Below, in pieces: positions 22,301 through 35,400 of a stretch of DNA of 64,000 nucleotides. The DNA is taken from contig JAMWET010006807.1 of assembly GCA_024036415.1 (NCBI GenBank), positions 1 through 64,000 on the forward strand, given 5' to 3'. The notes beneath the pieces are model-generated. The model did no database searches. It saw only the letters and a list, made by a program, of their open reading frames with translations, and had not been told where the DNA came from. The translations under genes and the position numbers were made by a program. Position 1 is the first letter of the stretch, and each line of letters starts with the position of its first letter. This DNA comes from Prochilodus magdalenae. Lineage: Eukaryota; Chordata; Actinopteri; Characiformes; Prochilodontidae.

Positions 22301-23430
22301 GATATAGGCTAAACACTGTATAAAGCCTAGATATAGGCTAAACACTGTATAAAGCCTAGATATAAACACTGTATAGAACCTAGATATAGGCTAAACACTG
22401 TATAAAGCCTAGATATAGACTAAACACTGTATAGAACCTAGATATAGGCTAAACACTGTATAAAGCCTAGATATAGACTAAACACTGTATAAAGCCTAGA
22501 TATAGGCTAAACACTGTATAAAGCCTAGATATAGACTGAACACTGTATAAAGCCTAGATATAGGCTAAACACTGTATAAAGCCTAGATACAGTCTAAACA
22601 CTGTATAAAGCCTAGATATAGGCTAAACACTGTATAAAGCCTAGAGATAGACTAAACACCGTATAAAGCCTAGATATAGACTAAACACCGTATAAAGCCT
22701 AGATATAGACTAAACACCGTATAAAGCCTAGATATAGGCTTAACACCGTATAAAGCCTAGATATAGGCTAAACACCGTATAAAGCCTAGATATAGACTAA
22801 ACACCGTATAAAGCCTAGATATAGGCTAAACACTGTATAAAGCCTAGATATAGGCTAAACACCGTATAAAGCCTAGATATAGACTAAACACTGTATAAAG
22901 CCTAGATATAGGCTAAACACCGTATAAAGTCTAGATATAGACTAAACACTGTATAAAGCCTAGATATAGGCTAAACACTGTATAAAGCCTAGATATAGAC
23001 TAAACACTGTATAAAGCCTAGATATAGACTAAACACTGTATAAAGCCTAGATATAGACTAAACACTGTATAAAGCCTAGATATAAACACTGTATAGAGCC
23101 TAGATATAGACTAAACACTGTATAAAGCCTAGATATAAACACTGTATAGAGCCTAGATATAGACTAAACACTGTATAGAGCCTAGATATAGACTAAACAC
23201 TGTATAAAGCCTAGATATAGACTAAACACTGTATAAAGCCTAGATATAGACTAAACACTGTATAAAGCCTAGATATAAACACTGTATAGAGCCTAGATAT
23301 AAACACTGTATAGAGCCTTGAAACAGACTAAACACTGTATAGAGCCTAGAAACAGTCTAAATGTGGTACAGAGTTTGGAAAAAGGCTAACACTAAATGTG
23401 GTACAGAGTCTGGAAAAAGGCTAAACGCTG
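19310..23430. repeat. 4-kb minisatellite, 29-bp unit
   Basis: A tandem array of roughly 140 copies. The unit core is ctaaacactgtataaagcct, followed by nine bases of the type agatatagr. Variants include a subfamily with acaaacagt or atacagt in place of the nine-base part, shortened units lacking the ctaa step (gatataaacactgtat), tagaacct and tagagcct in place of taaagcct, and a cluster with CCGTATA instead of CTGTATA (about 22655-22925). Unit decay is strongest at the right end, where two copies of a longer variant (aatgtggtacagagt...ggaaaaaggct) close the array. There are no unique spacers, so it is not a CRISPR-like array. No open frame runs through it. Confidence 0.97.
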
Positions 23431-23820
23431 TATGGTGGCTAAAGTGTAAATGCAACAACTGTAAAAAATATTACAGTAACCACCACAATAATCACACAGT
23501 TAAAAAATCGACTACATTGGTGAAACAGAGTTAAACTTCCACCTATTTCTCTTGTTGTCAGTGTGTTCATTTCTTCTGTGATAGGATCTATTGGCTGGGT
23601 TGGATGATTGTTTACATAGTTTTCAGCTAAATAAAACATAAAACACCCACCAAAATGCATAAAAAACATCCAAAAACACAGAATATAATATAAGCCACAA
23701 AGTTAACTCCTCCCACACTGACTTCTTTCCTCTTTCTGTGCTAGCACCCTATGGTATACCAATAACAGTCATTGGCCAAGACTCCTAACACTACCTTGGC
23801 CTATCTATGTAAGAAATTAT

Positions 23821-23870
23821 CAAATGCCACTCTGGATAAGAGCTTCTGTGTAATGTCGTAAGCGTAAATG
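23821..23870 (-). repeat. Fragment of a common teleost interspersed repeat
   Basis: Read on the minus strand, this contains a stretch related to ttacatttaaggcatttagc followed by a gctcttatccagag motif, a core seen very often in fish genomes. It is a short diverged copy; a second copy lies at 28689-28740. The exact family is not assigned. Confidence 0.5.
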
Positions 23871-26820
23871 AAAGTTATCAGACAGTTATTGAAGTCGACA
23901 CTAGATGGTGCTGTCAGTATTTTAAACAAATTCACCAACAGCACAAAAAACAGAAGCAATTCACAAGCCAGTGTTAGTATCTCTGTCACCAATAACAAAG
24001 AGAAATGAAATGATATGATTTGTATGTGTCTAATATTATCTCAGTTCCATACCTCACTGAGCTCGTACACACTCATCAATGTTTTCAGACCAATAACATG
24101 TGTTAATGCCTTGTGTATGGTAAGACTTATGATCTTATACAGTCAGAAAGGAAAATGAATAGAACAAAAGGCTACTCTAACAATTCAGTATACAAGTTTT
24201 TAAAACTTGCCTACCTTTATAGGCTCTGCTGATCAGATCAAGTGCATGTTCTGGTGCGCCAAGGATTTACTGCGACATGTACTGCAGAACACTTGTTTAC
24301 TTTATGGGAGTAGTCACCACATGTACACACATGTCTGCCTTACTTTCCTCCCACATATAGTGACGTCACTGCTCTACACTAATATATGCAGTAACGCTTT
24401 GATGCATGATTATTATAATTAGATTGTTGTTATGCTTTTTTCAGGTCTGTAAAAAATTAACATGAAATTCCAAACAATGAAACATACAAAAAAAAACATA
24501 TACAGTGTTTCCATATACAGTGTTTATATATTTCATTACATATTTGTGCAAATTTAATGCAATATATAGTTAAACGAGTATCTAATATGAACAATGCTGA
24601 CCACACTGATAAATAACTTTTCATTCAATGCTAAGTATTTCATTTCACTTGACATTCATTTGACATTTGAGATATATTAGCCAACTAGCATTAGTCTAGA
24701 ATAATGCTGTATAAAGTCAAGATACTATAATTGATTTCTGTTCTGTTATAAACATGCAGAAGACAACAACACTTAACAGTAGAACAATGAACAGAAAAAT
24801 GAATATAGCTGTTCAGGCTAGGGTTATGTCCTAGTAGGCAGTGGTAGCATGCAAGGCGTGCTTGGTGACAGCACTTGCAGCCCAATGTTTTCGTGCGTTG
24901 TAGCAGATTTCAGAGAGGGTGTTGACCATGTTCCTTTTCTTGGGAATAAGGCTGAGATTTGTTAGCCCCAAAAGCATTTTTGCACAGCCCTGGTGTTGAT
25001 CAGTGCTTAAGCAATAGATGCTTTTAAAGACAACAGGTCACAAGCATCTGTGTTTTTTAGGTGTTATGTCACCAATGTGTTTGCACACACCACATTCAGG
25101 AAGTGGTGGAAATTTCGAAAGCACCACCTTTTGCTCCTTCTTCTGTGTGGATACACTGCAATGCTCTAATCCATCTGCAAACTGCAAATGGACTTGGTAT
25201 TTAGATCACAACTTGGTTTTTACTTACCTTTGAGCGACAGCCTCATGATATACCAGCATATATCAAGACTAAATGAATGATGGACCTATCAAGCCACCTT
25301 GTCATACACTATAAAAGTATTTTAGATGCCCCTCCTCCCAGTTCTTTTAGTTCACTTAGGGTCTTAAGCTTGAAGCACCTTTTAGGCGGTTGACTCTGCA
25401 AGTGGCATTACCCTCAATTCCCTGACCATGCAGTGTTTAAAGAAAGGATATCCTACAGGACAAGTCTTTGTGGCATTAGCAGCCATTCCTAGGTCACCTA
25501 TATCACCTCTTTGGGCACTGGCCCCCTCGTATTGCTCAAACCTGTACCAACAGAAAGAAGTGCCAACTCCGACCAATACTTTGAAACCTCATTGCTTGAG
25601 GTTCTTTGGTGTGTCTTGTTTGGTGGAGTGCATGTCTTGGAATGGGATGCAGCAATCAAGCGTTCCTGTAGTCAAGTACAAGTAGAACTTTGAAAATCTG
25701 GTCTCCTTTATTGTTAGTGCTGTTGTCAACAACATTTCTTTCAATCTGTTGATAGGCATTGCATCTGCAATCGAAGATTGGCAAAGCCCTGAACTGAAAG
25801 ACCAGTACGTTTCAATTCTGGGGAAGTGTTTGTAAGTCATGGTCAAATTGATGCTAAGACCTTCAGCTCAGATTCCCATTCCTTTCTGTAATGCATATAT
25901 ACGGCTGTTTGTTGCACAGTCTCATCTGTCAGTGTGTCTGAAAGAAGACTGAAGAATAAGTCAAAGAGTTCCTCACCCTGTGCTTTCACTTCAGAATTCC
26001 CTCATTAGCAGGGCTGGGATCCCTTGCTAACCATTATCTCCAGCTTCTATCCCTGCCTTTGACGTTCTGCTTTCTTTGGTAGCAATTGTTTACACTTACC
26101 TTCCTTCATGCTTTCTTTACTTCCTTTTCTATTCTCGTTCTTATTCTGCAATCACTGCCTGTCTTGCATTCTGTCTCAGAAATAGACTCCTGTTGCCCAT
26201 AACTGCTGTCACTGTCAGTGCATTCTGAACAACTTCTGGAATCACTAACATTATGTGCAACTGCTTTAAGTTCATCAGCTGTTAGCAGTGCTTGAACTGG
26301 TGCATGGTAACTGACAGTTACTGATGGTGCTCCTAGTAGGCTTGGGAGTAGCTTATGGTTGGTCTCCAGATAAAAGTGTTACTGTATAAGAAAGTCTTTT
26401 TAAGTTTTTCACACCACCACATCAGCGCTTTTGCTTTTGTGTATTGCTGCTTTTTTGGGATTAGCAAGTGAGCCCAAGGTCTTCACAGCGCTTCCTCTAT
26501 CTGAAGGATTGCACAGTAAGATTTTCAGGGGATTCTGAAACTTGAACTGTCACCTGCTGCACCCAATTTAACTAAAAGACCTGCAGAAAACATCATTGAC
26601 AAATCTACATGGGCCATATCAAGACCTTCCTCACAGTGGCATTATTGCGTTTAGATCTAGTGCCTGCTAATGATGCATAAACAGCACCCTCTAATGTCAA
26701 ACAACAGGACGCAGGATGCACTAGACAGTGTGTAGGTCCAGAGCATGTTCACAATGTACATGGACTATTTTCCACTTTATTCGCTCATTTATATCATTCT
26801 GTATACATTGTTGCATATAT
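23871..26820. other. Intergenic region, unresolved
   Basis: No gene could be established. The part from about 25.0 to 26.7 kb is less AT-rich and contains several open stretches on both strands, but no domain, no coherent splice structure and no terminal repeats could be recognised. It may be an eroded transposon or an old processed sequence. This is inference only. Confidence 0.35.
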
Positions 26821-26824
26821 ATAC

Positions 26825-26828
<4 letters not shown>

Positions 26829-26910
<82 letters not shown>
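26829..26910. repeat. (TA)n(TG)n microsatellite
   Basis: An alternating TA run passes into a TG run and then a short TA run. It abuts the left end of the Tc1-like element at 26911, consistent with that family's TA target. Confidence 0.95.
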
Positions 26911-28403
26911 CCCTGCTCAAAAAATAAATAAAGGGAACACTTTGAAAACACATCAGATCTCAAAGGGGGAAAAAATCATGCAGAATATCTTTCCTCATAT
27001 AGACTGGGTAATGTGTTAGGGACGAAAGGATGCCACATCGTTTGATGGAAATGAAAATGATCACCCTACAGAGGGTTTAATTCAAAGACACCCTGAAAAT
27101 CAAAGTGAAAAACTGATGCAGCAGACTCGTCCATTTAACCCAAACTCCACTGCAGCAACTCAAAATGGTACTCGGTAGTTTGTATGGCCTCCACATGCTC
27201 CTAATGAGACGACGGATGTTGTCCTGGGGGATCTCCTCCCAGATCTGGACCTGGGCATCACTGAGCTCCTGGAAAATCTGAAGTGCAACCTGGTGGCGTC
27301 GGATGGACCGAAACATAATGTCCCAGAGGTGTTCTATTGGATTTAGGTCAGGCGAGCCGGTGGGCCAGTCAATGGTATCAATTCCTTCATTCTCCAAGAA
27401 CTGCCTGCATACTCTCGCCACATGAGGCCGGGCATTGTTGTGCACCAGGAGGAACCCAGGACCCACTGCACCAGTGTAGGGTCGGACAACGGGTCTAAGG
27501 ATTTCATCCTGATACCTAATAGCAGTCAGGGTGCCGTTGTCTAGCCTGTAGAGGTCTGTGCGTCCTTCCAGGGATATGCCTCCCCAGACCATCACTGACC
27601 CACCACCAAACCAGTCATGCTGAATGATGTTGCAGGCGGCATAACATTCTCCACCACGTCTCCAGAGCCTGTCACGTCTGTCACTGTGCTCAGGTAAAAC
27701 CTGCTCTCATCTGTGAAAAGCACAAGGCGCCTGTGGCGGATCTGCCAATTCTGGTGTTCTGTGGCAAATGCCAATCGAGCTCTACGGTGCTGGCCAGTGA
27801 GCACAGGGCCCACTACAGGACGTCGGGCCCTCAGGCCACCCTCATGAGGCCTGTTTCTGATTGTTTGGTCAGACACATTCACAGCAGTAGGGCTCTGGCA
27901 GTGCTCATCTTGTTCCTCCTTGCACAAAGAAGTAGATACCGGTCCTGCTGAGGGGTTAAGGACCTTCTACAGCCTTGTCCAGCTCTCCTAGAGTAACTGC
28001 CTGTCTCCTGGAATCTCCACCGTACTCTTAAGACTGTGCTGGGAGACACAGCAAACCTTGTGGCAATGGCACATACTGATGTGCCATCCTTCAGTAGTTG
28101 GACTACCTGTGCAACCTCTGTAGGGTCCAGGTACCGCACCATGGTACTAGTAGTGACGCTGACCCAAGTCAACTGCAAAACTAGTGAAGAATCAGTCGGA
28201 AAAGATGAGAATGTCAATGACCTCGTCCTTTTAAACCATTCCTGTTTTGGGGGGGGTTTCATTGTTGCTCCTCTACCGCACCTGTTGTTAATTTCATTAA
28301 CACCAAAACAGCTGAAACTGATTAACGGCCCTCCCTACTACTTAACTGACCAGATCAATATCCCTGAAGTTGAACTGAGTTGATGCTATACTCTGATTAA
28401 AAA

Positions 28404-28404
<1 letters not shown>
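26911..28404 (-). mobile_element. Tc1-like DNA transposon, inactive
   Basis: The left end begins ccctgctcaaaaaataaat and continues with agggaacac, a terminal sequence known from a widespread fish Tc1-like family. The right end stops at about gattaaaaagt and runs straight into a TA microsatellite; the matching terminal repeat is missing. Inside is a minus-strand transposase pseudogene with several frame breaks. Both flanks are TA repeats, so the TA target duplication cannot be told apart from the surroundings. The element is about 1.5 kb and cannot move by itself. Confidence 0.9.
27077..28142 (-). pseudogene. Tc1-like transposase pseudogene
   Basis: The family start, MVRYLDPTEVAQVVQLLKDG, is the ATG at 28142 and opens the helix-turn-helix DNA-binding region. 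The reading frame is then split over three frames: about 28142-27879, 27910-27592 and 27595-27077. A deletion removes about a dozen residues before VNVSDQTIRNR, and a shift occurs inside the segment after LFTDESRF. The first catalytic Asp is kept in TDESRF and the Glu in DLNPIEHLWD. The second Asp has become Asn: the sequence reads LVHNNARPH where active members have an Asp before NARPH. The C terminus is also altered and reads through into flanking DNA. Confidence 0.92.

Positions 28405-28437
<33 letters not shown>
28405..28437. repeat. (TA)n microsatellite replacing the right transposon end
   Basis: A pure TA run begins exactly where the right terminal inverted repeat of the Tc1-like element should continue. 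Confidence 0.9.
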
Positions 28438-28443
<6 letters not shown>

Positions 28444-29720
28444 TATGGCAATATATATACAATGAACATTAATGAATATGGAATGAACTTTGATCCATAC
28501 TTAAATTGTCAGTACTAAGTTAATAGTTACTGGAAATATATACTATTTTAATTTGCCACAATACGAACTGTGTGTAGTAATATTGTTCCTAACGTACAGT
28601 TGTCATTTGGGCTGTAGAAGATGAATTTCATTCACTTTTCACAACAGCTGCAAGTCAGAGGGCCTTACCCAAATGCATGTAACCTTAAATTTACATTTAA
28701 GGCATTTAGCAAATGCTCTTATCTAGAGCAACTTAAAACCGTGCTTAGTGTACCATCTGAGAATGCTTCCTATCTAGTACAGGGAGGTTAGAGTCTTAAA
28801 CCCGCCCTGAACTCAGACACTGCCTGAACAAGGGCCAGTGCTGATACTTACAAAAAAGAATACAGAGTTAAACACAGCAAAAGTGCACTACCTAGCAATC
28901 GCAATCCAGCGCTCATAACTAGAGAGGGGGAAGTTTAATTTCAGTATAAGTGCCAAAGCATTACAATATATACATCTATTAGTGATTATTCACTTAATTG
29001 TTTTACAAAAAGATGGGTCTTCAGTCTGCAGTTGATGTTATTCAAACCAACAGTCATTTCAGCCTTCACATGAGTGGCATGTCGTGTCCACCTCCATTGG
29101 CTGCCCAGTCATAATTAGAGGTGTCTGCTTTGGTTGGTTTGAATAACGTTAGATGCATTGGTGTTAACTTCATTCTCTACATGTTCAAATGATGGCAGAG
29201 CTTTAGGAGCACTATTATACATGCATTTGCAATAGTGTCTATAAACTGCTTTGTTGTTGAGAATTTATGCAGCTGAACTAATTCTGCCATGCAGTGCCTA
29301 ACGGCAAATTAGACACTCCATATATATCAGTGTTAATTCCATAAATATCAATATTCAACCCATATATATAAATTTTCAATATTTCCTGTTTGGCTTGCCA
29401 TAATATGTGTATTATATATATATATATTTTGATGGTGAGGGCATATTTTTTGTGAGGAACTGAAGTGCTGACTCAGGAAGGGTATTATATATATAGTTTT
29501 ATCTGATTTCATAGATAGCTAAATAATTATAGTTACAATTAAGAAGCTTAGCGAGTAATTCCAAAGCTTCCAAAGGGTTATAGTCTCCTACAGAAGTCAA
29601 GCTAAAAGCTTTTGCTGATGCTTCAGGAAAAAAAAAAACAACCAACCAAAAAAAAACAAAAAAACAAAAAAAAAAAAACAATAAAATAATTAACACACAA
29701 CAATACCAACAGCCCTCGTA
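28438..29720. repeat. Repeat-rich spacer with a common teleost repeat core
   Basis: At 28689-28740 lies ttacatttaaggcatttagc followed by aaatgctcttatctagagca, the plus-strand version of the fragment at 23821-23870. Sequence to about 29070 probably belongs to the same dispersed element. The remainder has small TA and poly-A runs (29625-29690) and no gene. Confidence 0.45.
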
Positions 29721-29727
29721 AAATTTC

Positions 29728-29733
29728 TTTATT
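29728..29733 (-). promoter_or_regulatory. Polyadenylation signal for ube2q2
   Basis: tttatt on the plus strand gives AATAAA on the minus strand, in an A/T-rich setting about 2.7 kb downstream of the ube2q2 stop codon. It is the likely end of the transcript; nearer signals could also be used. Confidence 0.5.
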
Positions 29734-30622
29734 TATAAACTTGATGCAAGTTTACAAATTTACTGTACATGGTCAAAATTCTCTTGCAATGGGGAAAAAC
29801 CAACCTGAAAGCATGCCAAGAGTATGTATGACAACTTGTCCACCATGAGGTGGCACAAGAAAAGAACACCGTGATCGGTCAATCTGAGGTCAGTCTTCCA
29901 AGAACAGAAAACAAAACAAAACAAAACAAAACAAAACAAAAACAAAAACAAGCCATCACTGTCCAGCCATACATGGTAGCACAATGGAGAACATGTTACT
30001 GACAGCAGTCCAGTTGGACAACAAACCAGCTTCATTAACATTAAGAGGTGCAGATGTGTTGAATTCCTAGATGAACTAAAAACCAAAGCAAGCAGGTCTG
30101 AAAATGGAACAGCATTAATGTGCAGGGATAACGGTACTCAGCTGTGCTGCTCGAGTTAGCCGAGTCAGAGCAGTGCTGGAAAGGAATGACAAGATCCTCT
30201 TTACAGCGCTAACAACCAACATGTGCTTGAAAGCAATCCAACACACTTCTATATGAAAACTTGCATCTAGGTCATGGATTTATAGATCTGCAAGCCAGTG
30301 TTCGGATATGGCTTTCCTGTAATCATGATTGGCTCAGGAGTCTGGACACAACTCTAACCCTTCGCAGTGATCTAGGAGGCACACTCTTAAAAATCTGTGC
30401 AAAAAGAGCCAAACAAACATGAGAGTCTTTACATCCAGGGCAATTTCTTAAGACTGTATATCACATGCCTCACCAAGTCATCAGACATGATGAACTTCAT
30501 GGGAATGAGAGGAGAACAGATGTCCCTACTGAAGACCTGACTGCAGACATTTTCTCACTCCTCTTAAAATGAACCTGCACTAGAACCTGAAAACATAGAG
30601 TAAACCAAAACAAAACCCTACA

Positions 30623-30707
<85 letters not shown>

Positions 30708-30710
30708 TAT

Positions 30711-30749
<39 letters not shown>

Positions 30750-32415
30750 TAGGGCACGCATCTTCATTAGTGTGGGCTGATGGGTAATGCATGGGAATAA
30801 AATGTGGCAATGCAATGGTTTTCTGTCCTGAGTTACCACTTCAAATTGTGAGATGCCCTCAAAAAAGGATGGGCCTGCTTAAAATACAAGAATTGTATGG
30901 TGTGCAAATAAACACTGATCCAACCAGTTGCAGCACACGACACGACACAAGTTCACCCACTGTAACAATGTCAGTCTAAAAGACTTCTTGGAAGCTTCTT
31001 TGAAGATATTAAAAAACAGGTTAAAGTAGCAGTACTTAAAAAAAAAAAAAAAAAAAAAAATATTCCTCCTTGTGGATGTTCATTTTACCTTAAGCGCCTA
31101 CGCTAGCTAATGGATCCCGAACGTAATTTCCTCTCGCTTAACCAAAAATACTAATATGGAATCATTAATTTGCTGATAACTTAAGGTTCGCTGGTGAATC
31201 TTTATCAGCAGCTAATAAATGAAGTACACATGAATGTTCACCATTAAAATGAGCAATAATAATAAAATAATATAATAATAATAATAATAATATTTTGACA
31301 CCTTCAGAAACATGAGTACATGGTTCAAAACCCCTGAATAAATACAGTTTTCGGTGCTTCCCTCCCCTGTCCATTTTGCACAACTTCAAAACAGCCAATT
31401 AGGTCTTAGGAACCTCAGCTAAAAACGCTATGACTGGTATTGGGTTACTGTGGCACAACCCAAAGCTTGGAGAAAAAAAAAACCCTACTTCACATAAACG
31501 GCACAATAAAGATGACTTGCACCTCAAATCCATTTACAAGTATACAAGCAGACTTCTGTCCAGCTACAGAACAAAAAGACACATTCTCTTCTACAGCCCG
31601 TTCCAAACAAGGCCCATGTTCGACCATTACTGGCCAAATTAGCCACAGGCTTAAAAGCAAGACAGGAGGCGAGCGGTATTCATCCACAGACAATACTTGT
31701 GAACTGAAACTAGACACAACTGCCACACTCTCCCTCATCTTCACTTTAATTGTTAGAATTAGGGCTGCTTAAGAAGCATGAGCACATAACTCTGGCAAAA
31801 AATGATTCTTTAACAATATCAGCATTATATGTACCAGTACATGTTAACATAGAATGCAAAAGGTAAAGAAGAAATCAGTGCCAGCAGATACAATAGAAGT
31901 GGCACATCTTCATATATCGTCTCTTATTGCATCCATTCCTGTTTGAATTTCAATCAAGTTTGCCAAAAGTCTGAAGTCATGGCTGTAAGAACATCCATTA
32001 AAGGCAGAAATGGGGGGATAAAAAAAATTCTGAAACTTCTTTTTCTCTCCATTCAGGTATTACTCTGACAGAGCCACAGCTGTCGCTCCAGACTAAGCAT
32101 CTGGTGGCATCTAAAATCAAGACCCCCCCGTTAGTACCAAAAGCTCTGTGTCTCCAACACATCCCTCGTTTCCCCTGCTGCAAACTGGAGAAAAAAGAAA
32201 TGAGAGCAGGAGAGTAGCACTACAAGAGAGAGTAATGGGGGAAAGACAGAAACGGGCAGAAAGGTCAGGTGCACAGACACACGCACACAGACCAGTGGGA
32301 CCTCACACTCCAGGTGAAGCGAAGGAATTGTGGGGAACAATATTACAAAAATAAAAAAGCAAATGGTTGATCAGAAATTCCATATTCCCAGTGTGCAAGA
32401 ACAACAGCCACCATC
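29734..32415 (-). other. ube2q2: Probable 3' UTR of ube2q2
   Basis: No intervening gene or splice structure was seen between the ube2q2 stop codon and the polyadenylation signal at 29728. The stretch contains a GA microsatellite of about 120 bp (30626-30745), a poly-A run near 31040 and an AAT repeat near 31255-31290. Its UTR status is inferred from position. Confidence 0.5.
30626..30745. repeat. (GA)n microsatellite
   Basis: About 60 dinucleotide units with a short interruption near 30702-30720. It lies in the presumed 3' UTR of ube2q2, where it would read as CU repeats in the RNA. Confidence 0.95.
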
Positions 32416-35400
32416 TTAGCCATCTTCTTTAGGGGGTGTGTACCAGCCTGTAGGGCAAAACAGGTATGCAAAACACATTTTAAAAGTTGGATATGATGAG
32501 CTGAGCTGAGCTCATAGCTAAAACAAAGAGTGTGGTGCTATTCTTACCATTCTTTTCATGGATCTGGACCAAAGACTTGTAAGACTGTTGTGCTCTGGCA
32601 AGATTATATTGGTTCTATCATAAAGGTAAAGAAAAAAAAAGCATAAATAAAAACAGACTGCAGCAGGAAATCATGCCGCTTGTATATACTGTATACTTAG
32701 CATTCGAGAAAGGACAAAGACAATCGGAACAAACCTTATTAGCTCCAAACTGTACTCTAGCTTTTCCTTTGACTAGAGTGGCATTGATCTGCATGATGAC
32801 AGACTCTATGGAGTAGGCACTGCTCCAGCCCTGAGGGTCCATCAAAGACGGCGAGTTAAAGATTTAGAGGCACTACTTCACAACAAGACAATCCTTATGA
32901 AGGTTAACGATTACTAAGACTACATAAGATAACCAGTATAATCTGATGACAAACATAGGTTCACTATTAGGCAAACATCATATCACTGTTGCCTTTTTTA
33001 TTTACATGTTGTAGAAATAATTCCTAATTAACCAGTTATAAACTCTTTTTAAGGATGCTCTCATCCTAAAGGGGTACAGATATATACATCAGGTTCTGAC
33101 ATGTGACCTGAGAATGGAATGGAAATGGAAAAAATTCTAACCTGTTTTGTTAGTAGTTCCATACACAAGGCTCCGCCTCCAAGAACATATCTAGAAGAAA
33201 CATAAACCATCAGGCTAAAAAGGAAAAGGCAATCCCTGAACTGTGTTATCTAAAATCTGCCTCTTCAAAACTATTTAGACAACATTCTTGACCAAACACA
33301 GTAGAGAGAAAACTCCGGTACTGACCCTCCAGAAAGGACAGGAGACACTACCCGTACAAACGGAGGATCAAAAGGAAAGTTATCCTGGAAGAGAAAAAAA
33401 AACAAAGTTGCAAATTCTTTGTGAGTAGAAGCTTCAAAGACAATATGATTCAGAGGGGGGAAATAAAACTCACTTTATAAGAGAAATTGAGGAGAATGTA
33501 GTCCATCCCTTCTTTCTCCTTCAAGACCTGTAAGTCACTATGCAATGGACTGTCTGGATCTACCCTAAAGACAACCAGTGACATGAAATCCATTACCTTT
33601 TCATAACAGTTTAGAGAATTCTTCACAATTCAAGCTTTCAAATTAAACCACTAAAATTAACAAAAGGAAGACTGTACTTACGTCCTCAACTTCACATGCC
33701 ATTCATATAGACTGTCATTGACTAGCTCCACTGAATAGATACCTAAAAAGGAAAAAAAATGCAAAGCATGATGCAAAGTGCCAGTTTAATGAGTTACGTT
33801 CATACACAGAAGGACATTCAATTTCCAGAGTTGTACGAGCATTTAAAATTCCTCAACCTGCAGTGCCATGTGCATAACAGGAATATAAAAAATAATAATA
33901 AATAAAGCCCATTTAATGACCATGACTGGCAACCTCTGGTTAGAACTGTTCTTGTGAACAGACAAGCAAAATGGCATCCATTTAATACAGCAGTTGGAAT
34001 AACAGAGTGTCTTTTTGTTAACACCACAAAACCAGACACAGCGCCTTACCCAGGCCTGTGAGGCTGCTAACTGGACCTTAGACGTCTGGCAAAATATAGC
34101 ATAGTCAGTTTCGGACTGATGGCAAGGTTAGTTTGTGGTGCAGATCCCCAGAAACCATGGATGCCGGCTGTCAACAAGACACAGGGCAGGCTGGTGGCGG
34201 TTCCACACTGATGCAGGATGTGTTCTCATGGCATGGATTGGACCCACTTACCCATGTTGCATTTAATAGCTTGATGACCATTTGCAGTTGTTAATGAACT
34301 TCATGCGGCCCCATAATGATATGGCATTCCAGCAGGATAATGCACTGTGCCATTCCCAAGTGGTCCAGAACTGATTCGAGGAGCATTCTGGTGAGTTACT
34401 AAAAACATTGTGACGCTTGCTTGACATGAGCCCAGTCTAGGCATTGCACCGTCATACCTCATATGACCAGTGTTCAACCTCACTTACAATATAACACAAC
34501 ACCTTTACACAGGTGTGGGTGTTCCCAAGCCCAACCCTAAAGGTAACACCACTTTATAATCAATTTATATACAGCTATCCCAGACCTTTGGTGTGTCAGT
34601 GTACTTAAGGACTAATAAATAAACGGATGGATAAATAAATGGATGGATGGATGGATGGATGAATAAATGTGTGTGTGTAAAATTTAAGAATAAAGTAAAA
34701 GTAAACAAGGGGTACTTCACATCTTTAAATAAATAAATGCCACATACAATACTTTGCGAGTACTCCTAGGCATTTAAGAAATCTAAAATAAACCTCCCAC
34801 ACAAATGTATACAATATGCAATTATGAACCACAATTATATAACATGCTTTGCCAACAACAATTCCAGCCAACCTTGTTATAAGCTAGCCGAGCGCCCTAA
34901 AAGAAATGAGTGCCCTCTCTACCCTGACCTGGCCAAACCAAACAAGAGGACACAATAGACCTGCTTGTATATTTATATGACAAGATGTCAAACTGAACGG
35001 AGTGATGGCTTCAGAGACATACGCAAACGGCAAAAGAATAATCCAACCAACTAATGATCAAACCATACTAATAACACCACAAACAACCCTAATTCCCTTT
35101 TAAAACCAGAAGGGGTTACCAAATCAAGTTGCACTCAATCCCTACTTCCCAAACTAATTCACAGGATTTCACTGAATCGTAAAGCTTTCACAAAATGAAC
35201 AAGAAGAGTGCGGGGCTGTTTTGGACAGGTGTACCTCCAGGTCAGCTCTCGAGAGATCGGTCGAGAGAGAGAGAGAGAGAGAGAGAGAGATCGGTCGAGA
35301 GAGAGAGAGATCGGTCGAGAGATCGGTCGAGAGATCGGTCGAGAGAGAGATGTGAACACCAGCACCATCACTTCTTGGGAGAAAGCACAACTGTATTGGA

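Noticed and set aside
19310..23430. CRISPR-like or satellite-encoded gene
   Set aside because: Units are directly adjacent with no unique spacers, stop codons occur throughout, and the genome is eukaryotic. It is a minisatellite.
25382..25846. Open stretches on both strands suggestive of a coding relic
   Set aside because: No recognisable motif, no consistent frame and no splice structure. Left as unresolved intergenic sequence.
30497..30839. Ser-Leu frames on the minus strand
   Set aside because: Artefacts of the GA/CT microsatellite in the ube2q2 3' UTR.
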